Below, piece after piece: positions 42,052 to 50,729 of a DNA stretch of 64,000 nt; positions within the stretch are counted from its first letter, which is position 1, and every line of letters begins with the position of its first letter. The stretch is from Jeotgalibacillus sp. R-1-5s-1 (GTDB lineage Bacteria > Bacillota > Bacilli > Bacillales > Jeotgalibacillaceae), in the NCBI RefSeq assembly GCF_004405105.1, contig NZ_SORW01000009.1:1-64000 (forward strand), given 5' to 3'. The notes below the pieces were generated by a model. It was not told where the DNA came from and searched no databases. It saw only the letters and a list, made by a program, of their open reading frames with translations. Made by a program: the position numbers and the translations under genes.

Positions 42052-42702
42052 ATGGCTGAAAAAGTAATGGTAATTGTGGGCGCCGGTCCCGGTATCGGCC
42101 TGAGTACAGCTAAAAAATTCGGTCAAGAAGGGTATGCGATTGCCCTTGTTGCCAGAAATGAAGATAAACTGCTTGAATATGTGGATGAGCTGGAAGAACT
42201 GGACATTGAAGCAGAGGCGTTTCATGCCAATGCTCATTCAAATGAAAGCCTGAAAACGGCCATTCATTATGCAAAAGAAGTGTTCGGCCGCATTGATATC
42301 TTAATGTACAATGCTTACACCTTCCGTCAGGGTCCTCCGTCTGAGCTGGATCCGAACGACCTGGCTGCTGACCTTCAGGTAGATGCTGTCGGTGCGTTAA
42401 CAAGTGTCCAGGCTGCCCTGCCACATTTAGAAGAGGGCAGCACCATCCTTCTGACAGGTGGCGTTCTGGGTGTTAAACCGATGAAAAACTTCGCTTCCGT
42501 CTCTGTTGGAAAAGCAGCGATGCGGATTCTTGCGATGACCCTTCATCAGGAACTTAAGGCAAAGGGAATTTATGTAGGGACGTTGACGATTAATGGTTTT
42601 GTAAAAAAAGATACACACTTTTCACCAGATAACATTGCGGAGCGCATCTATGAAATGGCGCAAAAACGTGATGGCGTGGAGTGGAATTTTGACCGGGAAT
42701 AA
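42052..42702 (+). CDS. SDR family oxidoreductase
   Basis: A 216-residue short SDR. The cofactor motif is VGAGPGIGLSTA, and YNAYTF stands where NNAG is usual. The Tyr of the YxxxK site is replaced: VSVGKAAMR keeps only the Lys, so classical catalysis is doubtful. It may bind NAD(P) without acting as a normal dehydrogenase. AAAGGAG lies about 9 nt upstream of the ATG. The 185 bp before it hold no feature I recognise. Confidence 0.82.
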   Translation: MAEKVMVIVGAGPGIGLSTAKKFGQEGYAIALVARNEDKLLEYVDELEELDIEAEAFHANAHSNESLKTAIHYAKEVFGRIDILMYNAYTFRQGPPSELDPNDLAADLQVDAVGALTSVQAALPHLEEGSTILLTGGVLGVKPMKNFASVSVGKAAMRILAMTLHQELKAKGIYVGTLTINGFVKKDTHFSPDNIAERIYEMAQKRDGVEWNFDRE

Positions 42703-42708
42703 ATAAAC

Positions 42709-42745
42709 AAAAGCTGACCGCTACAGATTAGCGATCAGCTTTTTT
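42709..42745 (+). terminator. Intrinsic terminator of the SDR gene
   Basis: AAAAGCTGACCGCT pairs with AGCGATCAGCTTTT (one mismatch) and has a T6 tail. Confidence 0.88.
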
Positions 42746-42803
42746 GTACACATAGACATTGGTTACGTGATATTGATTTCAAACTGATTGGCCTGGACGC
42801 AAC

Positions 42804-42990
42804 TGTTAATAAGTTTCGATTTGCCGTTGATCGAACGTCTATAACTGTTGATAGAAACCTTTTTATGTTGATAACTTAACAAATCCACCCGAATCTGTTA
42901 ATAAGATGTTGTTTTCTGTTGAAAGACATGAATTAACCGTTCATCGCATGACCATTTATGTGGATAGAATACGCTTTTATGTGGATATCA
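42804..42990 (+). repeat. Phased box array D (nine TGTTGATA-type boxes)
   Basis: Boxes start at 42804, 42825, 42846, 42866, then after 30 bp at 42896, 42917, 42938, 42959 and 42980. Steps are 21 bp (one is 20). The box (TGTTGATAGA) differs from the A family, but the 4 + 5 layout with the 30-bp step is the same. A few weak half-period boxes (42771, 42911) are also seen. It lies between convergent SDR and GNAT genes. Confidence 0.83.
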
Positions 42991-43011
42991 TCCTGCATAG
43001 AGCCAGGACGT

Positions 43012-43452
43012 TTAAATCCCTTTCCGCATCACAATTCTCTTCTCATTCACCTCATAGCCCTGCCTCTTATAAAAACGCTCTGCCCCACTGTTATCAGCCG
43101 TTAATAAAAAGATGGAGACGATCCCCTGTTTCTTTAATTCCTTTTCTAAATGCTGAAGCATACCTGCTCCAAGCCCCTGCCCCTGAAAATCCGGATGAAT
43201 ACAGAATTCAGCCAGGTAATAGGCCGGTCCCTGATAAGAATGACGGGCATTTCCTGCAATAAGACCTGCTGGCTCCTCTTTTTCAAATACGATAAACCCC
43301 GTAAATCGCGGCGTTTCAGAAATCTCTTTCAGCCGCTGTTCAGCATCCTCTAAAGACCAGTCCTCGTACCACGGATCCCCTGTGAAAACATCACAATATA
43401 CTTGCGCAGCCTGCCGGACATTTTCAGCCGTAATCGGTTTATATGAAGTCAA
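43012..43452 (-). CDS. GNAT family acetyltransferase, AAC(6')-like
   Basis: A 146-residue GNAT protein: EFCIHPDFQGQGLGAGMLQHLE (loop QGQGLG) and DNSGAERFYKRQGYEV. Its length and the acidic N-terminus (VYCDVFTGDPWYEDW) resemble AAC(6')-type enzymes, but resistance cannot be inferred. TTG start with GGGAGGTG upstream. Confidence 0.82.
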   Translation of the reverse strand: MTSYKPITAENVRQAAQVYCDVFTGDPWYEDWSLEDAEQRLKEISETPRFTGFIVFEKEEPAGLIAGNARHSYQGPAYYLAEFCIHPDFQGQGLGAGMLQHLEKELKKQGIVSIFLLTADNSGAERFYKRQGYEVNEKRIVMRKGI

Positions 43453-43525
43453 AACAGCACCTCCCTATGCGAACTAGTTATAATTACTATTTCTCTAACC
43501 GCCACAAAAATTCCTTTTAGTAAAT

Positions 43526-43558
43526 AAAAAAGCCCTCCATCAATAAACTGGACGGCTT
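43526..43558 (-). terminator. Intrinsic terminator
   Basis: Minus-strand AAGCCGTCCA pairs with TGGAGGGCTT (one mismatch), followed by TTTTTT. It ends the 78-residue hypothetical gene. Confidence 0.82.
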
Positions 43559-43569
43559 GCATATATGTA

Positions 43570-43806
43570 TTATGAACGGAAACTGTCTTTGGTAAATGCG
43601 ATGATCTCCGTTACGGCATCTGTGATGGTTGCAATTTTTTGCTGCAGCTCGATTTGAGGGTTCGCAAACACGAATAAATCCTCTTCCGGTGCATAGCTGA
43701 CAAGAAGCATCACTCCCTGCCCTGCGTTAAACGATTGTGTGATGCCACTTTCTTTATACTGTTTCATTGTTTCTAATATTGTCCGAACGTTGGCTTCGTT
43801 CATCAT
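43570..43806 (-). CDS. Hypothetical 78-residue protein
   Basis: A soluble 78-residue protein with helices at both ends and three strands between (GQGVMLLVSYAPEEDLFVFAN). GAGGAG lies 5 nt before the first ATG. I do not recognise the family. It stands alone between the GNAT and DinB genes, with its own terminator. Confidence 0.55.
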   Translation of the reverse strand: MMNEANVRTILETMKQYKESGITQSFNAGQGVMLLVSYAPEEDLFVFANPQIELQQKIATITDAVTEIIAFTKDSFRS

Positions 43807-43917
43807 CCATTCTCCTCTGCAAATGTTTTGAATTCGAGATATGCACCTGCAGATAAGTATAACTTCCCAAAATTCCCTTTACTATTTTCGATGTGTTTTC
43901 CGATGTTTAACAGCTGA

Positions 43918-44382
43918 TTATTCAAAAAGACGTACCTTTAACTCCTTTCCAAGTCCGAATACGAGCATGGCATACAATTGGCCTCTGTGATGAGTCAGAT
44001 GCACAAGAATTTCAAGCAACCATTCAAAACGGCTGTAGGTGACACCCCAATAAGCAGTTTTACGCTCAGATAACTGCGTTTCTGTAAATGATAAATAAAC
44101 AGTTCGCACTTTATCAATAGTGACTGTCAGTTTTTCCATTGATCGATTCAGCCCGTGAACCTCATGCTGTTGATAAAAATCGTTCATTCCTTGCAGGTTT
44201 GTCTCCTCTGCAATCCTCAGATCAGCAGCAGGAAGAACCGCGATGTGTTCAATAAGCTCTCCAACTGAAAATTTATCCGGATGCGGCCGGTACACCCATT
44301 CTTCCTCTGAGATCTGCTTCATGATTTGCAGCAATGAGTCTTTCATTACGTCTATCTGGTGCAACACTTCTTCTACCTTCAT
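43918..44382 (-). CDS. DinB family protein
   Basis: A 154-residue four-helix-bundle protein. The metal ligands of the DinB/YfiT fold fit: His in ELIEHIAVLP and the HLTHHRGQL motif near the end. Members use bacillithiol or similar cofactors or are inactive stress proteins. GGGGAGG precedes the ATG. It overlaps the photolyase gene by 4 bp. Confidence 0.87.
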   Translation of the reverse strand: MKVEEVLHQIDVMKDSLLQIMKQISEEEWVYRPHPDKFSVGELIEHIAVLPAADLRIAEETNLQGMNDFYQQHEVHGLNRSMEKLTVTIDKVRTVYLSFTETQLSERKTAYWGVTYSRFEWLLEILVHLTHHRGQLYAMLVFGLGKELKVRLFE

Positions 44383-45881
44383 TCTTCCTCCCCGTCAAAC
44401 AGTGATAAAGACAGCTGCTCCGAGGATGCCTTGCGATCCCTGCGGCTGCCGTGCTTCTTTAATTTTTCAGCTGCGGTTTTCTTCGACTCAGCTGAATTTT
44501 TCACACCCCATAATACGGCTCTTGCATACCGGTTCGCTTCATCAACATTCACGATCGGCGCTGGATAATCCAGCTCATCAAAGCGATCCCATTTCCACGG
44601 TTCATGTATATATTCATTCGGAACACCCCTCAGTTCAGGAATAAACCGGCGGATAAACGCACCCTTTGGATCGTGGTCAAACCCCTGTTTGACAGGGTGA
44701 TAAATCCGGATTGTATTAAAGCCTGTAGACGCTGACTGCATCTGAACCTGACTGTAATGGATACCGGGCTCATAATCGGTGAATAATTGTGCAAGGTGCT
44801 CTGCCGGCTGACGCCAATCCTGCAGAAGCGTATTACAGATAAACGAGACAAGCATCGCACGTGAGCGGAAATTGACCCACCCCGTCTCAAGTAAAGCTCT
44901 CATCGCTGCATCAATCATTGGAACGCCTGTGTGACCATTCTTCCATGCAGTAAACCACTCTTCATTCCACTCACTGCGCACCTGATCAAAAGCAGGATTC
45001 ATCGTTTGAATGGCAATCTCCGGATCATCTTCAAGCCGCTGAATAAAATGACAGTGCCAGTGGAGGCGGGACATAAAGTATTCAAGATGCTGATGCTGCT
45101 GATCAGAATCCAGTAATGCCATCACTTTTCGCGTCTTCTGCACAACTGCCCTCATGGACAGATTCCCCCAGGCAAGGTAAGGAGAAATCCGGCTGCATGA
45201 CACTGCAGACGCCATCGGTTTGGAAATCTGGAACTGATAGCGCTGATATCGTCCATTTAAAAAATCCTTAAAGACCTCAATACCGGTCCGCTCTCCTCCT
45301 TTTTGAGAAGCAGCCGGAAGATCGTCTCCCGTTTCAAAAGAATTAAGGCTTTTCAGATCAGGAGTTAAAGCCTCAGGCAGATGCTCCTGCTCTACGCAGT
45401 TAATGGATGGGGGAATCGGGTGCACAGGGGCAGACATAAATGACTCCCATTTCTCCTGAAACTGCTCTCGTGATTTCAGCCGGCGAACGACACCAAACTG
45501 CGGATACTCATTGAAAACAAGCCCTCTTTTCTTCATCCACTTGTGAACGCGCAAATCCCTTGCGAATGTGTGGGGGGTTCCATGTTCTTCATGAGCATAT
45601 AGCGTAAAAGGACCAAAGGCTTTAAGACAACTGGCGAGCACTTCCTCCATTTCGCCAATGGCATATGTAAGATAACCACCTTTTTGTATGACCTGTTCTT
45701 CGAGATCAGCCAGACTCTCTTTCACAAACTGGAAGTGCCGTGACGACAGCTCGGTCCCCTGCCAGACAGAAGGCTCAGCCACGTACATCAGCACAATCTG
45801 CTCCCCGCTCTCAAGTGCGTTGCTTAGGGCTGCATGATCATGCAGACGCAGGTCTCTTTTTAACCAAACAACGTTGACCAT
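44379..45881 (-). CDS. Cryptochrome/deoxyribodipyrimidine photolyase family protein
   Basis: A 500-residue flavoprotein. It starts with NVVWLKRDLRLHDHAAL (photolyase domain, antenna site) and has a FAD-binding region with YLAWGNLSMRA, VGV-like TGVPMIDAAMRAL and WVNFRSRAMLVSF. The segment DYEPGIHYSQVQMQSASTGFN replaces the ASNNGGWQW of classical CPD photolyases, so this belongs to a less-studied branch. Repair or light sensing is open. AGGAG lies 8 nt before the ATG. Operon with dinB-like gene. Confidence 0.88.
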   Translation of the reverse strand: MVNVVWLKRDLRLHDHAALSNALESGEQIVLMYVAEPSVWQGTELSSRHFQFVKESLADLEEQVIQKGGYLTYAIGEMEEVLASCLKAFGPFTLYAHEEHGTPHTFARDLRVHKWMKKRGLVFNEYPQFGVVRRLKSREQFQEKWESFMSAPVHPIPPSINCVEQEHLPEALTPDLKSLNSFETGDDLPAASQKGGERTGIEVFKDFLNGRYQRYQFQISKPMASAVSCSRISPYLAWGNLSMRAVVQKTRKVMALLDSDQQHQHLEYFMSRLHWHCHFIQRLEDDPEIAIQTMNPAFDQVRSEWNEEWFTAWKNGHTGVPMIDAAMRALLETGWVNFRSRAMLVSFICNTLLQDWRQPAEHLAQLFTDYEPGIHYSQVQMQSASTGFNTIRIYHPVKQGFDHDPKGAFIRRFIPELRGVPNEYIHEPWKWDRFDELDYPAPIVNVDEANRYARAVLWGVKNSAESKKTAAEKLKKHGSRRDRKASSEQLSLSLFDGEEE

Positions 45882-45952
45882 GGTATCAGCTCCTGATATT
45901 TCATGGTTTTATTGTATCGCACGGACAGGGATGCCCAGCACATCCACAGCGA

Positions 45953-46669
45953 TTAAGACCGCTTCCGCTTCACTTGTTTCGCGCGTTCAATCACCTGTCT
46001 CATGTCCTCAACCGGATCCTCCAGAAAATCACCGTGTCCTACCCCAAGCACGTAAGGCTTTAAGGCTGTCAGCTTTTCAGCAGACTTGATGGCCCTGCCG
46101 AAATCCCATGTCGCCATCGCCGGAAAAGGAAATGACCGTCGCGTATCACCTGCCACAGCAAGCCCGCCTTTTACCTGAAACGCATCTCCGGCTAAAAGCG
46201 TTCGTGAACGTTCATCAAACAAAGCCATATGTCCAGGTGTGTGACCAGGCGAGCTGATGGCAAGAAGAGAGCCAACCTTGTCTCCATCCTTCAGCAGAAA
46301 ATCAGGCTTTGACTTCAACCCCTTCGGAATCCCGCCCTTCACCTTGCGCGAGCCTTCTCCTGGTTCAAGCGACTTATCACCCTGCCAGAGCTTCAACTCA
46401 CGTTCAGGCAAAAGAAACTCAACGCCAGGAATGGCTTTCTTTAATTCATCGATCCCGCCGGCATGGTCAGAGTGGGCATGCGTGATAATGATTCGTCTAA
46501 TCGGCTTTCCGATCTCTGCGGCGGTTTTCAAAATGCCTTTATGACACATTTTCACTCCGGTATCGACGAGTGTCAGGTCTTCTTCCTCTTCGACAAGATA
46601 CATATTAACGGGGAAAGCACTTGGCAAAAACGAGATCTGGTGTACCATTCCTTTTGTTGTGATTCTCAT
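45953..46669 (-). CDS. MBL-fold metallo-hydrolase
   Basis: A 238-residue metallo-beta-lactamase-fold protein. Zinc motif HAHSDHAGG, later SSPGHTPGHMALFD and LLAGDAF, and a final VGHGD complete the metal site. The layout fits glyoxalase II or quorum-type hydrolases; the substrate is unknown. GGAGG lies before the ATG. Confidence 0.88.
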   Translation of the reverse strand: MRITTKGMVHQISFLPSAFPVNMYLVEEEEDLTLVDTGVKMCHKGILKTAAEIGKPIRRIIITHAHSDHAGGIDELKKAIPGVEFLLPERELKLWQGDKSLEPGEGSRKVKGGIPKGLKSKPDFLLKDGDKVGSLLAISSPGHTPGHMALFDERSRTLLAGDAFQVKGGLAVAGDTRRSFPFPAMATWDFGRAIKSAEKLTALKPYVLGVGHGDFLEDPVEDMRQVIERAKQVKRKRS

Positions 46670-46770
46670 AAGACGCCTCCTTGGATCATTTTTTTGTTGG
46701 TACTATTATACCTTTATTTGAGAGGGGACACCTTCTTTTGGCAACCAAACTGATGAGGAGTCCAATTGGT

Positions 46771-46895
46771 ACAATTCTGCGAAACATCGGCAAAATCTCA
46801 TGAAACACGGTCTGTATTCTGTGAACCACCAGCTGAATTCTGCGAACATAGACCAACACTTTGCGAAACTCAACCAAAATCCTGCGAACCGCCAG
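46771..46895 (+). repeat. Phased box array B3 (TGCGAACC-type, 21-bp steps)
   Basis: GAAA/GAAC starts at 46781, 46802, 46823, 46844, 46865 and 46886, six boxes with exact 21-bp steps. Units range from ATTCTGCGAAAC to ATCCTGCGAACC. It lies between the start of the MBL gene and the 3' end of mtlD. A frame crosses it on the minus strand as repeats of a seven-residue FRRI-like pattern; I treat that as a by-product. Confidence 0.85.
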
Positions 46896-46910
46896 ACTCC
46901 TCCCCATTAG

Positions 46911-46939
46911 AAAAACCACAGCCCGAAAGCTGTGGTTTC
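46911..46939 (-). terminator. Intrinsic terminator of the mannitol operon
   Basis: Minus-strand AAACCACAGC-TTTCGG-GCTGTGGTTT followed by TTC; the stem is 10 bp and GC-rich. Confidence 0.88.
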
Positions 46940-46947
46940 AAACGACC

Positions 46948-48087
46948 TCAACGTGCCGTCTCATAATAATCCTTTATCCGAAGATTCATCTCGCTGCTAA
47001 CCGCAACACCCGAAGCTTTTTCATAGGCTGCTGCCACACCGTATTCACGGATCCATCCCTGGAGCTCAACCGCCTCAGGGTCATCCTGCAGATCAAAATG
47101 AAGAGCCGCTGCAATGGTCCGCTCAAGATTGACCGGTTCAATGCCGTTCTTATTCAATTCGACAGCTGGATAGGTTAGACGGTCACCTGCTGACAGCTTA
47201 CGGAGCGGTGCACGCCCCACGCGGTCAAGTCCGTCTGAGATGTACGGATTTTGATAACGCTCAATGATTTTGCGTACATATTCCTGGTGGTCCTCCTGAT
47301 CAAAACCAAACTTATCCGTTAAAAATAGACTCGTTTCATGAAGTACCCCTTTTAGCAGATCGACAACACGCTGATCGCCCATCGCTTCTTTTACTGTTTG
47401 ATAGCCCATTAATAAACCGTTATAGGCGATGGACGCGTGTCCTGTGTTAACCGTTAACAGCTTACGCTCGATAAAAGGGACGAGATCATCAACGAAGATT
47501 GCACCCTCAAGGGCTGGATGTTCCCCTCTCAGATCCTTCGTTTCTATCACCCATTCAAAATAGCGCTCTACTTCAATCTTCAGTGGATTATCATGCTTTT
47601 GAATCGGCACGATCCGGTCCACTGCTGAATTCGGAAAGCCGCTTTGAGCAAAAACGTGTTCAGCCTCTTTTTTAGATAGATGTTTCTCCACTTCACTTTT
47701 CAATTTATCACTGCCGCCAATCATATTTTCACAGGCAATGACATTGATTGCTGCTCCTTCTGGTCGTGCAGCCAGCCCTTTCGCAATCACAGGCGCAATA
47801 AAAGGCAGAACGCCAGGCCCGACTGAAGCCGTCACGATCGTGGCATCTGCAACGGCTGCGGCGGCTGCTTCAGAATTTTCCTGACTATTAATTCCGCTGA
47901 CACCCGTAACGGTAAAAGATTCCTTCGTTTCATCAGCCAGCACGACTTCATACTGACGGTCCTGATTCAGACGGTTGATCAGTTCTGCATTAACATCAAT
48001 AAAGGTGACATCATAGCCCGATTGCTGTAAAATCGCTCCGATAAAGCCACGCCCGATATTACCCGCACCAAAATGAACAGCCTTCAT
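46948..48087 (-). CDS. mtlD: Mannitol-1-phosphate 5-dehydrogenase
   Basis: A 379-residue enzyme that oxidises mannitol-1-phosphate to fructose-6-phosphate with NAD+. The N-terminal FGAGNIGRGFIG is the cofactor loop and NVIACENMIGGSDKLK, KLLTVNTGHASIAY and KRIIERYQNPY-like segments follow as in MtlD. The length is normal. Its ATG overlaps the mtlF stop by one base (TAATG). Confidence 0.96.
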   Translation of the reverse strand: MKAVHFGAGNIGRGFIGAILQQSGYDVTFIDVNAELINRLNQDRQYEVVLADETKESFTVTGVSGINSQENSEAAAAAVADATIVTASVGPGVLPFIAPVIAKGLAARPEGAAINVIACENMIGGSDKLKSEVEKHLSKKEAEHVFAQSGFPNSAVDRIVPIQKHDNPLKIEVERYFEWVIETKDLRGEHPALEGAIFVDDLVPFIERKLLTVNTGHASIAYNGLLMGYQTVKEAMGDQRVVDLLKGVLHETSLFLTDKFGFDQEDHQEYVRKIIERYQNPYISDGLDRVGRAPLRKLSAGDRLTYPAVELNKNGIEPVNLERTIAAALHFDLQDDPEAVELQGWIREYGVAAAYEKASGVAVSSEMNLRIKDYYETAR

Positions 48088-48518
48088 TATTCAGCCTCCT
48101 CAAAAATCGCGATGATCTCCTCTTCCGATTTGGCCTGGATCAGCCGCTCAACGTTTTCTTCCTCCGAGCAGGCGATCGCAATTTTTGATAAGATCTCTAA
48201 ATGCTCTCCGTCTTTTCCGGCAATGCCGACCACAATGTTTACTTCATTGTCATCAAACATCACACCTTCAGGCAGCTGAAGAACCGAAATGCCTGACTTC
48301 TTCACAAGCTTTTTCGAATCCTCCGTGCCGTGCGGGATCGCAATTTTGTTCCCGATATAGGTCGTGGAGATTTCCTCACGCTCAAGCATGCTTGTTATAT
48401 AATCCGCGTCCACATAGCCCTTTTCAGCAAGGACAGCCCCTGCCTTTTCAATGGCTTCCCTTTTCGTTCCTGCTGATTCGTTCAAGTAAATGTTTTCTTT
48501 TTTAAAGATGTCGCTCAT
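48087..48518 (-). CDS. mtlF: PTS mannitol-specific enzyme IIA
   Basis: A 143-residue EIIA of the mannitol/fructose type. The phosphorylated His lies in IAIPHGTEDSKKLV; the preceding YIGNKIA and the DNEVNIVVGIAGKDGEH segment fit MtlF. It passes phosphate from HPr to the IIB domain of MtlA. GGAGGG precedes the ATG, and it overlaps mtlR by 4 bp and mtlD by 1 bp. Confidence 0.95.
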   Translation of the reverse strand: MSDIFKKENIYLNESAGTKREAIEKAGAVLAEKGYVDADYITSMLEREEISTTYIGNKIAIPHGTEDSKKLVKKSGISVLQLPEGVMFDDNEVNIVVGIAGKDGEHLEILSKIAIACSEEENVERLIQAKSEEEIIAIFEEAE

Positions 48519-50614
48519 GATGTTCCCTCCATTAAATTCTTTGACTTTTCGGTATAAAAATCATGTAAGGTTTTTTGTAAAAACTGAAAAATTTCTTTTT
48601 CTGACCCGTTCCGAATCAGACGCATGGTTGACTCTTCTTCTACAAGGCTGCCACTAATCGTGCTCAACACCTCTGCCCCCCGGCTTTCCTGATCCTCAGG
48701 TGACACCATCAGAATCAGGCGACTGACAGGCATGAATGCTCCATCCATCCCTTTCAGTTCATAAGGCTCCGGCAGGTCATACAATCTGAAAACCGGCTGC
48801 CGAATCATGTCATCACGGCAATGATACAGCGCGAGTCCCGTATCCGGAAGACCCATACCGCCAATGGATTCACGTTCCATCAGGTTCCTGTATACGGATC
48901 CTGATTCTTCAATCATCTTTTCCTCAAAAAGCGCGAGATCAATCTTTTTCAGCACGTCTGAAAAGCTTATGCTGCCCTCAATGTGCTCGAGTCTAAACTG
49001 TTTCAACACCTGCTCCACCGCATTGGCATATTGATTCATCTGTTTTAAACGATGGAGAAATGGCGTCTCATCACCCGGCTTCTGCTTCAAGGCAGAAGGT
49101 TTTTTCATCGGCTTTATGTCATGAATGGTCTTACGGATTTTTTCAGCATCCGATTGGGGAAGCAGCGGATTCACCAGCAGGTAATCCTCCGTGAGTCCAC
49201 TTAATCCCACTGTTGAAACAATCAGATCAAAGTGACTTTCCTCTAAATGCTTTTCCACTTCACGAATGGAGGACAGCGTAATCGACTTCATTTCATCGAA
49301 TTCTTTGTGCAGGCGGCTTGCTATCATCTTTGATGTTCCGATTCCGCTTGCACACACAACGAGTACAGACAGATGTCCAGGTTCAGCCTGTCCTTCTAAA
49401 GCCGAGCCGAAATGCAGAGCGAGAAAGGCAAGCTCACCATCCGGAAAATCATAGCCCGGAAGCACTTCCGCCACACTTGAGCGAACCGCCTCAAACAGCT
49501 CGGGATACTCTCTCTTAATACGGTTTGTCAGTGGATTATAAGTGAAGTTTCTTTCCTTGGCCCGCTGAATCCCCGGTTCAATGTGTGCAATCAGTCCCTC
49601 AATTAAATCCGGATCATCCAGCAGGTTCACATTCAGCCGGTCAGAAATGGCCCGGACAAGCTGATGAACCGTCACCGCCAGCTCAGGATTAATGAGCTGG
49701 TCCACAAACTGCTCCTGAAAACGCCTTTTGGCCGTTTTCAGGTGAATCGTAATATAACCTGTTTCCTGTTCTTCAATGGTCATATCAAATGCCTGTGATA
49801 ACGTGCTGATAATCTGATCGGCAATCCTATATTCCGGCAGTGCCTGTAATTCCTCCAGCAGCTGATCATGATGCTCCACTGTTGCTCCTGCACGAATTCT
49901 TTGAAGCGACAGACAAATATGCAATAACAATGAAACGTATGCACTATCCGTCAAAGGATACGGCAGCTCCTCAATAAAAGGTTTGATCAGCTGATCAACC
50001 TGATCAAACTCTTCGCGGTTAACGATTGTGAACACCTGATGGTCGAGTGTCCGCTGGTTAAACAGTTGACCTCCATGAATCGAATAAATGGAGGAGCTCT
50101 CAAGCTCTTCCATCATAAGGTTGGCAAGTGATCTCCTTTTGGCTTTTTCATCTCCCGACAGCTCGATCCCGTAACCTCTTCGCCTGATAATCGACACTGC
50201 ATAGGGTCTTAGAAACTCCTCAAGCTCATCAAGTGTCTGACTGAGTGCAGCGGTCGGCATCTGGAATTCATTCGCCAGTTCCACCAGCTTCACAACCGTG
50301 TTTTGTTTCATTAAATAATGCAGCAGGAGAATTTTTCTTTCCCCTGCATCAAGCTCTGCTGTTGGCACCTGCAGTAAAGCGGACTCAAGCTTGTCAAATC
50401 CGTCTGTCGAACCTGTCAGCCTGATGCCTCTTCCTGCCTGCTTGTCCATTCCTAAGTGAAATTGCTGCAGTACATCATCCAGCTTATTCAGTTCACGTTG
50501 AACCGTGCGCTGACTGACCTGTAGATGATCTGCAAGCTCACCAAGTGTCGTAAACTGGTGCTGAGCGGTCAGCAGTATATGGAGCATCTTTCTTTCTCGT
50601 CCTGTTACGTACAC
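48515..50614 (-). CDS. mtlR: Mannitol operon transcriptional activator MtlR
   Basis: A 699-residue BglG/MtlR-type activator. Order: N-terminal HTHs (residues 1-130, with TTLGELADHLQVSQRTVQREL), two PRD domains (about 190-400), an EIIB-like domain (VLVVCASGIGTSKMIA, about 410-495) and an EIIA-like C-terminus (about 550-690, with ALYHCRDDMIRQP). PTS components tune it by phosphorylating PRD and EII-like sites. GTG start with GGAGGTG 7 nt upstream. Confidence 0.95.
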   Translation of the reverse strand: MYVTGRERKMLHILLTAQHQFTTLGELADHLQVSQRTVQRELNKLDDVLQQFHLGMDKQAGRGIRLTGSTDGFDKLESALLQVPTAELDAGERKILLLHYLMKQNTVVKLVELANEFQMPTAALSQTLDELEEFLRPYAVSIIRRRGYGIELSGDEKAKRRSLANLMMEELESSSIYSIHGGQLFNQRTLDHQVFTIVNREEFDQVDQLIKPFIEELPYPLTDSAYVSLLLHICLSLQRIRAGATVEHHDQLLEELQALPEYRIADQIISTLSQAFDMTIEEQETGYITIHLKTAKRRFQEQFVDQLINPELAVTVHQLVRAISDRLNVNLLDDPDLIEGLIAHIEPGIQRAKERNFTYNPLTNRIKREYPELFEAVRSSVAEVLPGYDFPDGELAFLALHFGSALEGQAEPGHLSVLVVCASGIGTSKMIASRLHKEFDEMKSITLSSIREVEKHLEESHFDLIVSTVGLSGLTEDYLLVNPLLPQSDAEKIRKTIHDIKPMKKPSALKQKPGDETPFLHRLKQMNQYANAVEQVLKQFRLEHIEGSISFSDVLKKIDLALFEEKMIEESGSVYRNLMERESIGGMGLPDTGLALYHCRDDMIRQPVFRLYDLPEPYELKGMDGAFMPVSRLILMVSPEDQESRGAEVLSTISGSLVEEESTMRLIRNGSEKEIFQFLQKTLHDFYTEKSKNLMEGTS

Positions 50615-50681
50615 ACATCAGCACCTCCTTTTCAGTTATTCTTTTCCCTATTCAATCTTTTTTTATCCTGCCTGAACAAAA

Positions 50682-50718
50682 ACACAGGGAACCCGCCTTG
50701 ATCATTCAAGCGGATTCC
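50682..50718 (-). terminator. Hairpin between mtlA and mtlR
   Basis: Minus-strand GAATCCGCTTGA-ATGA-TCAAGGCGGGTTC, followed by a CCCTGTGTTTTT stretch. It may end part of the transcripts after mtlA, giving more permease than regulator. Confidence 0.75.
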
Positions 50719-50729
50719 CCGATACCTTT

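Noticed and set aside
46686-46919. A 77-codon minus-strand frame with FRRI-like repeats across array B3
   Set aside because: Same cause: a 21-bp period gives a heptad pattern. No ribosome site, and B1 and B2 do not keep a matching gene.
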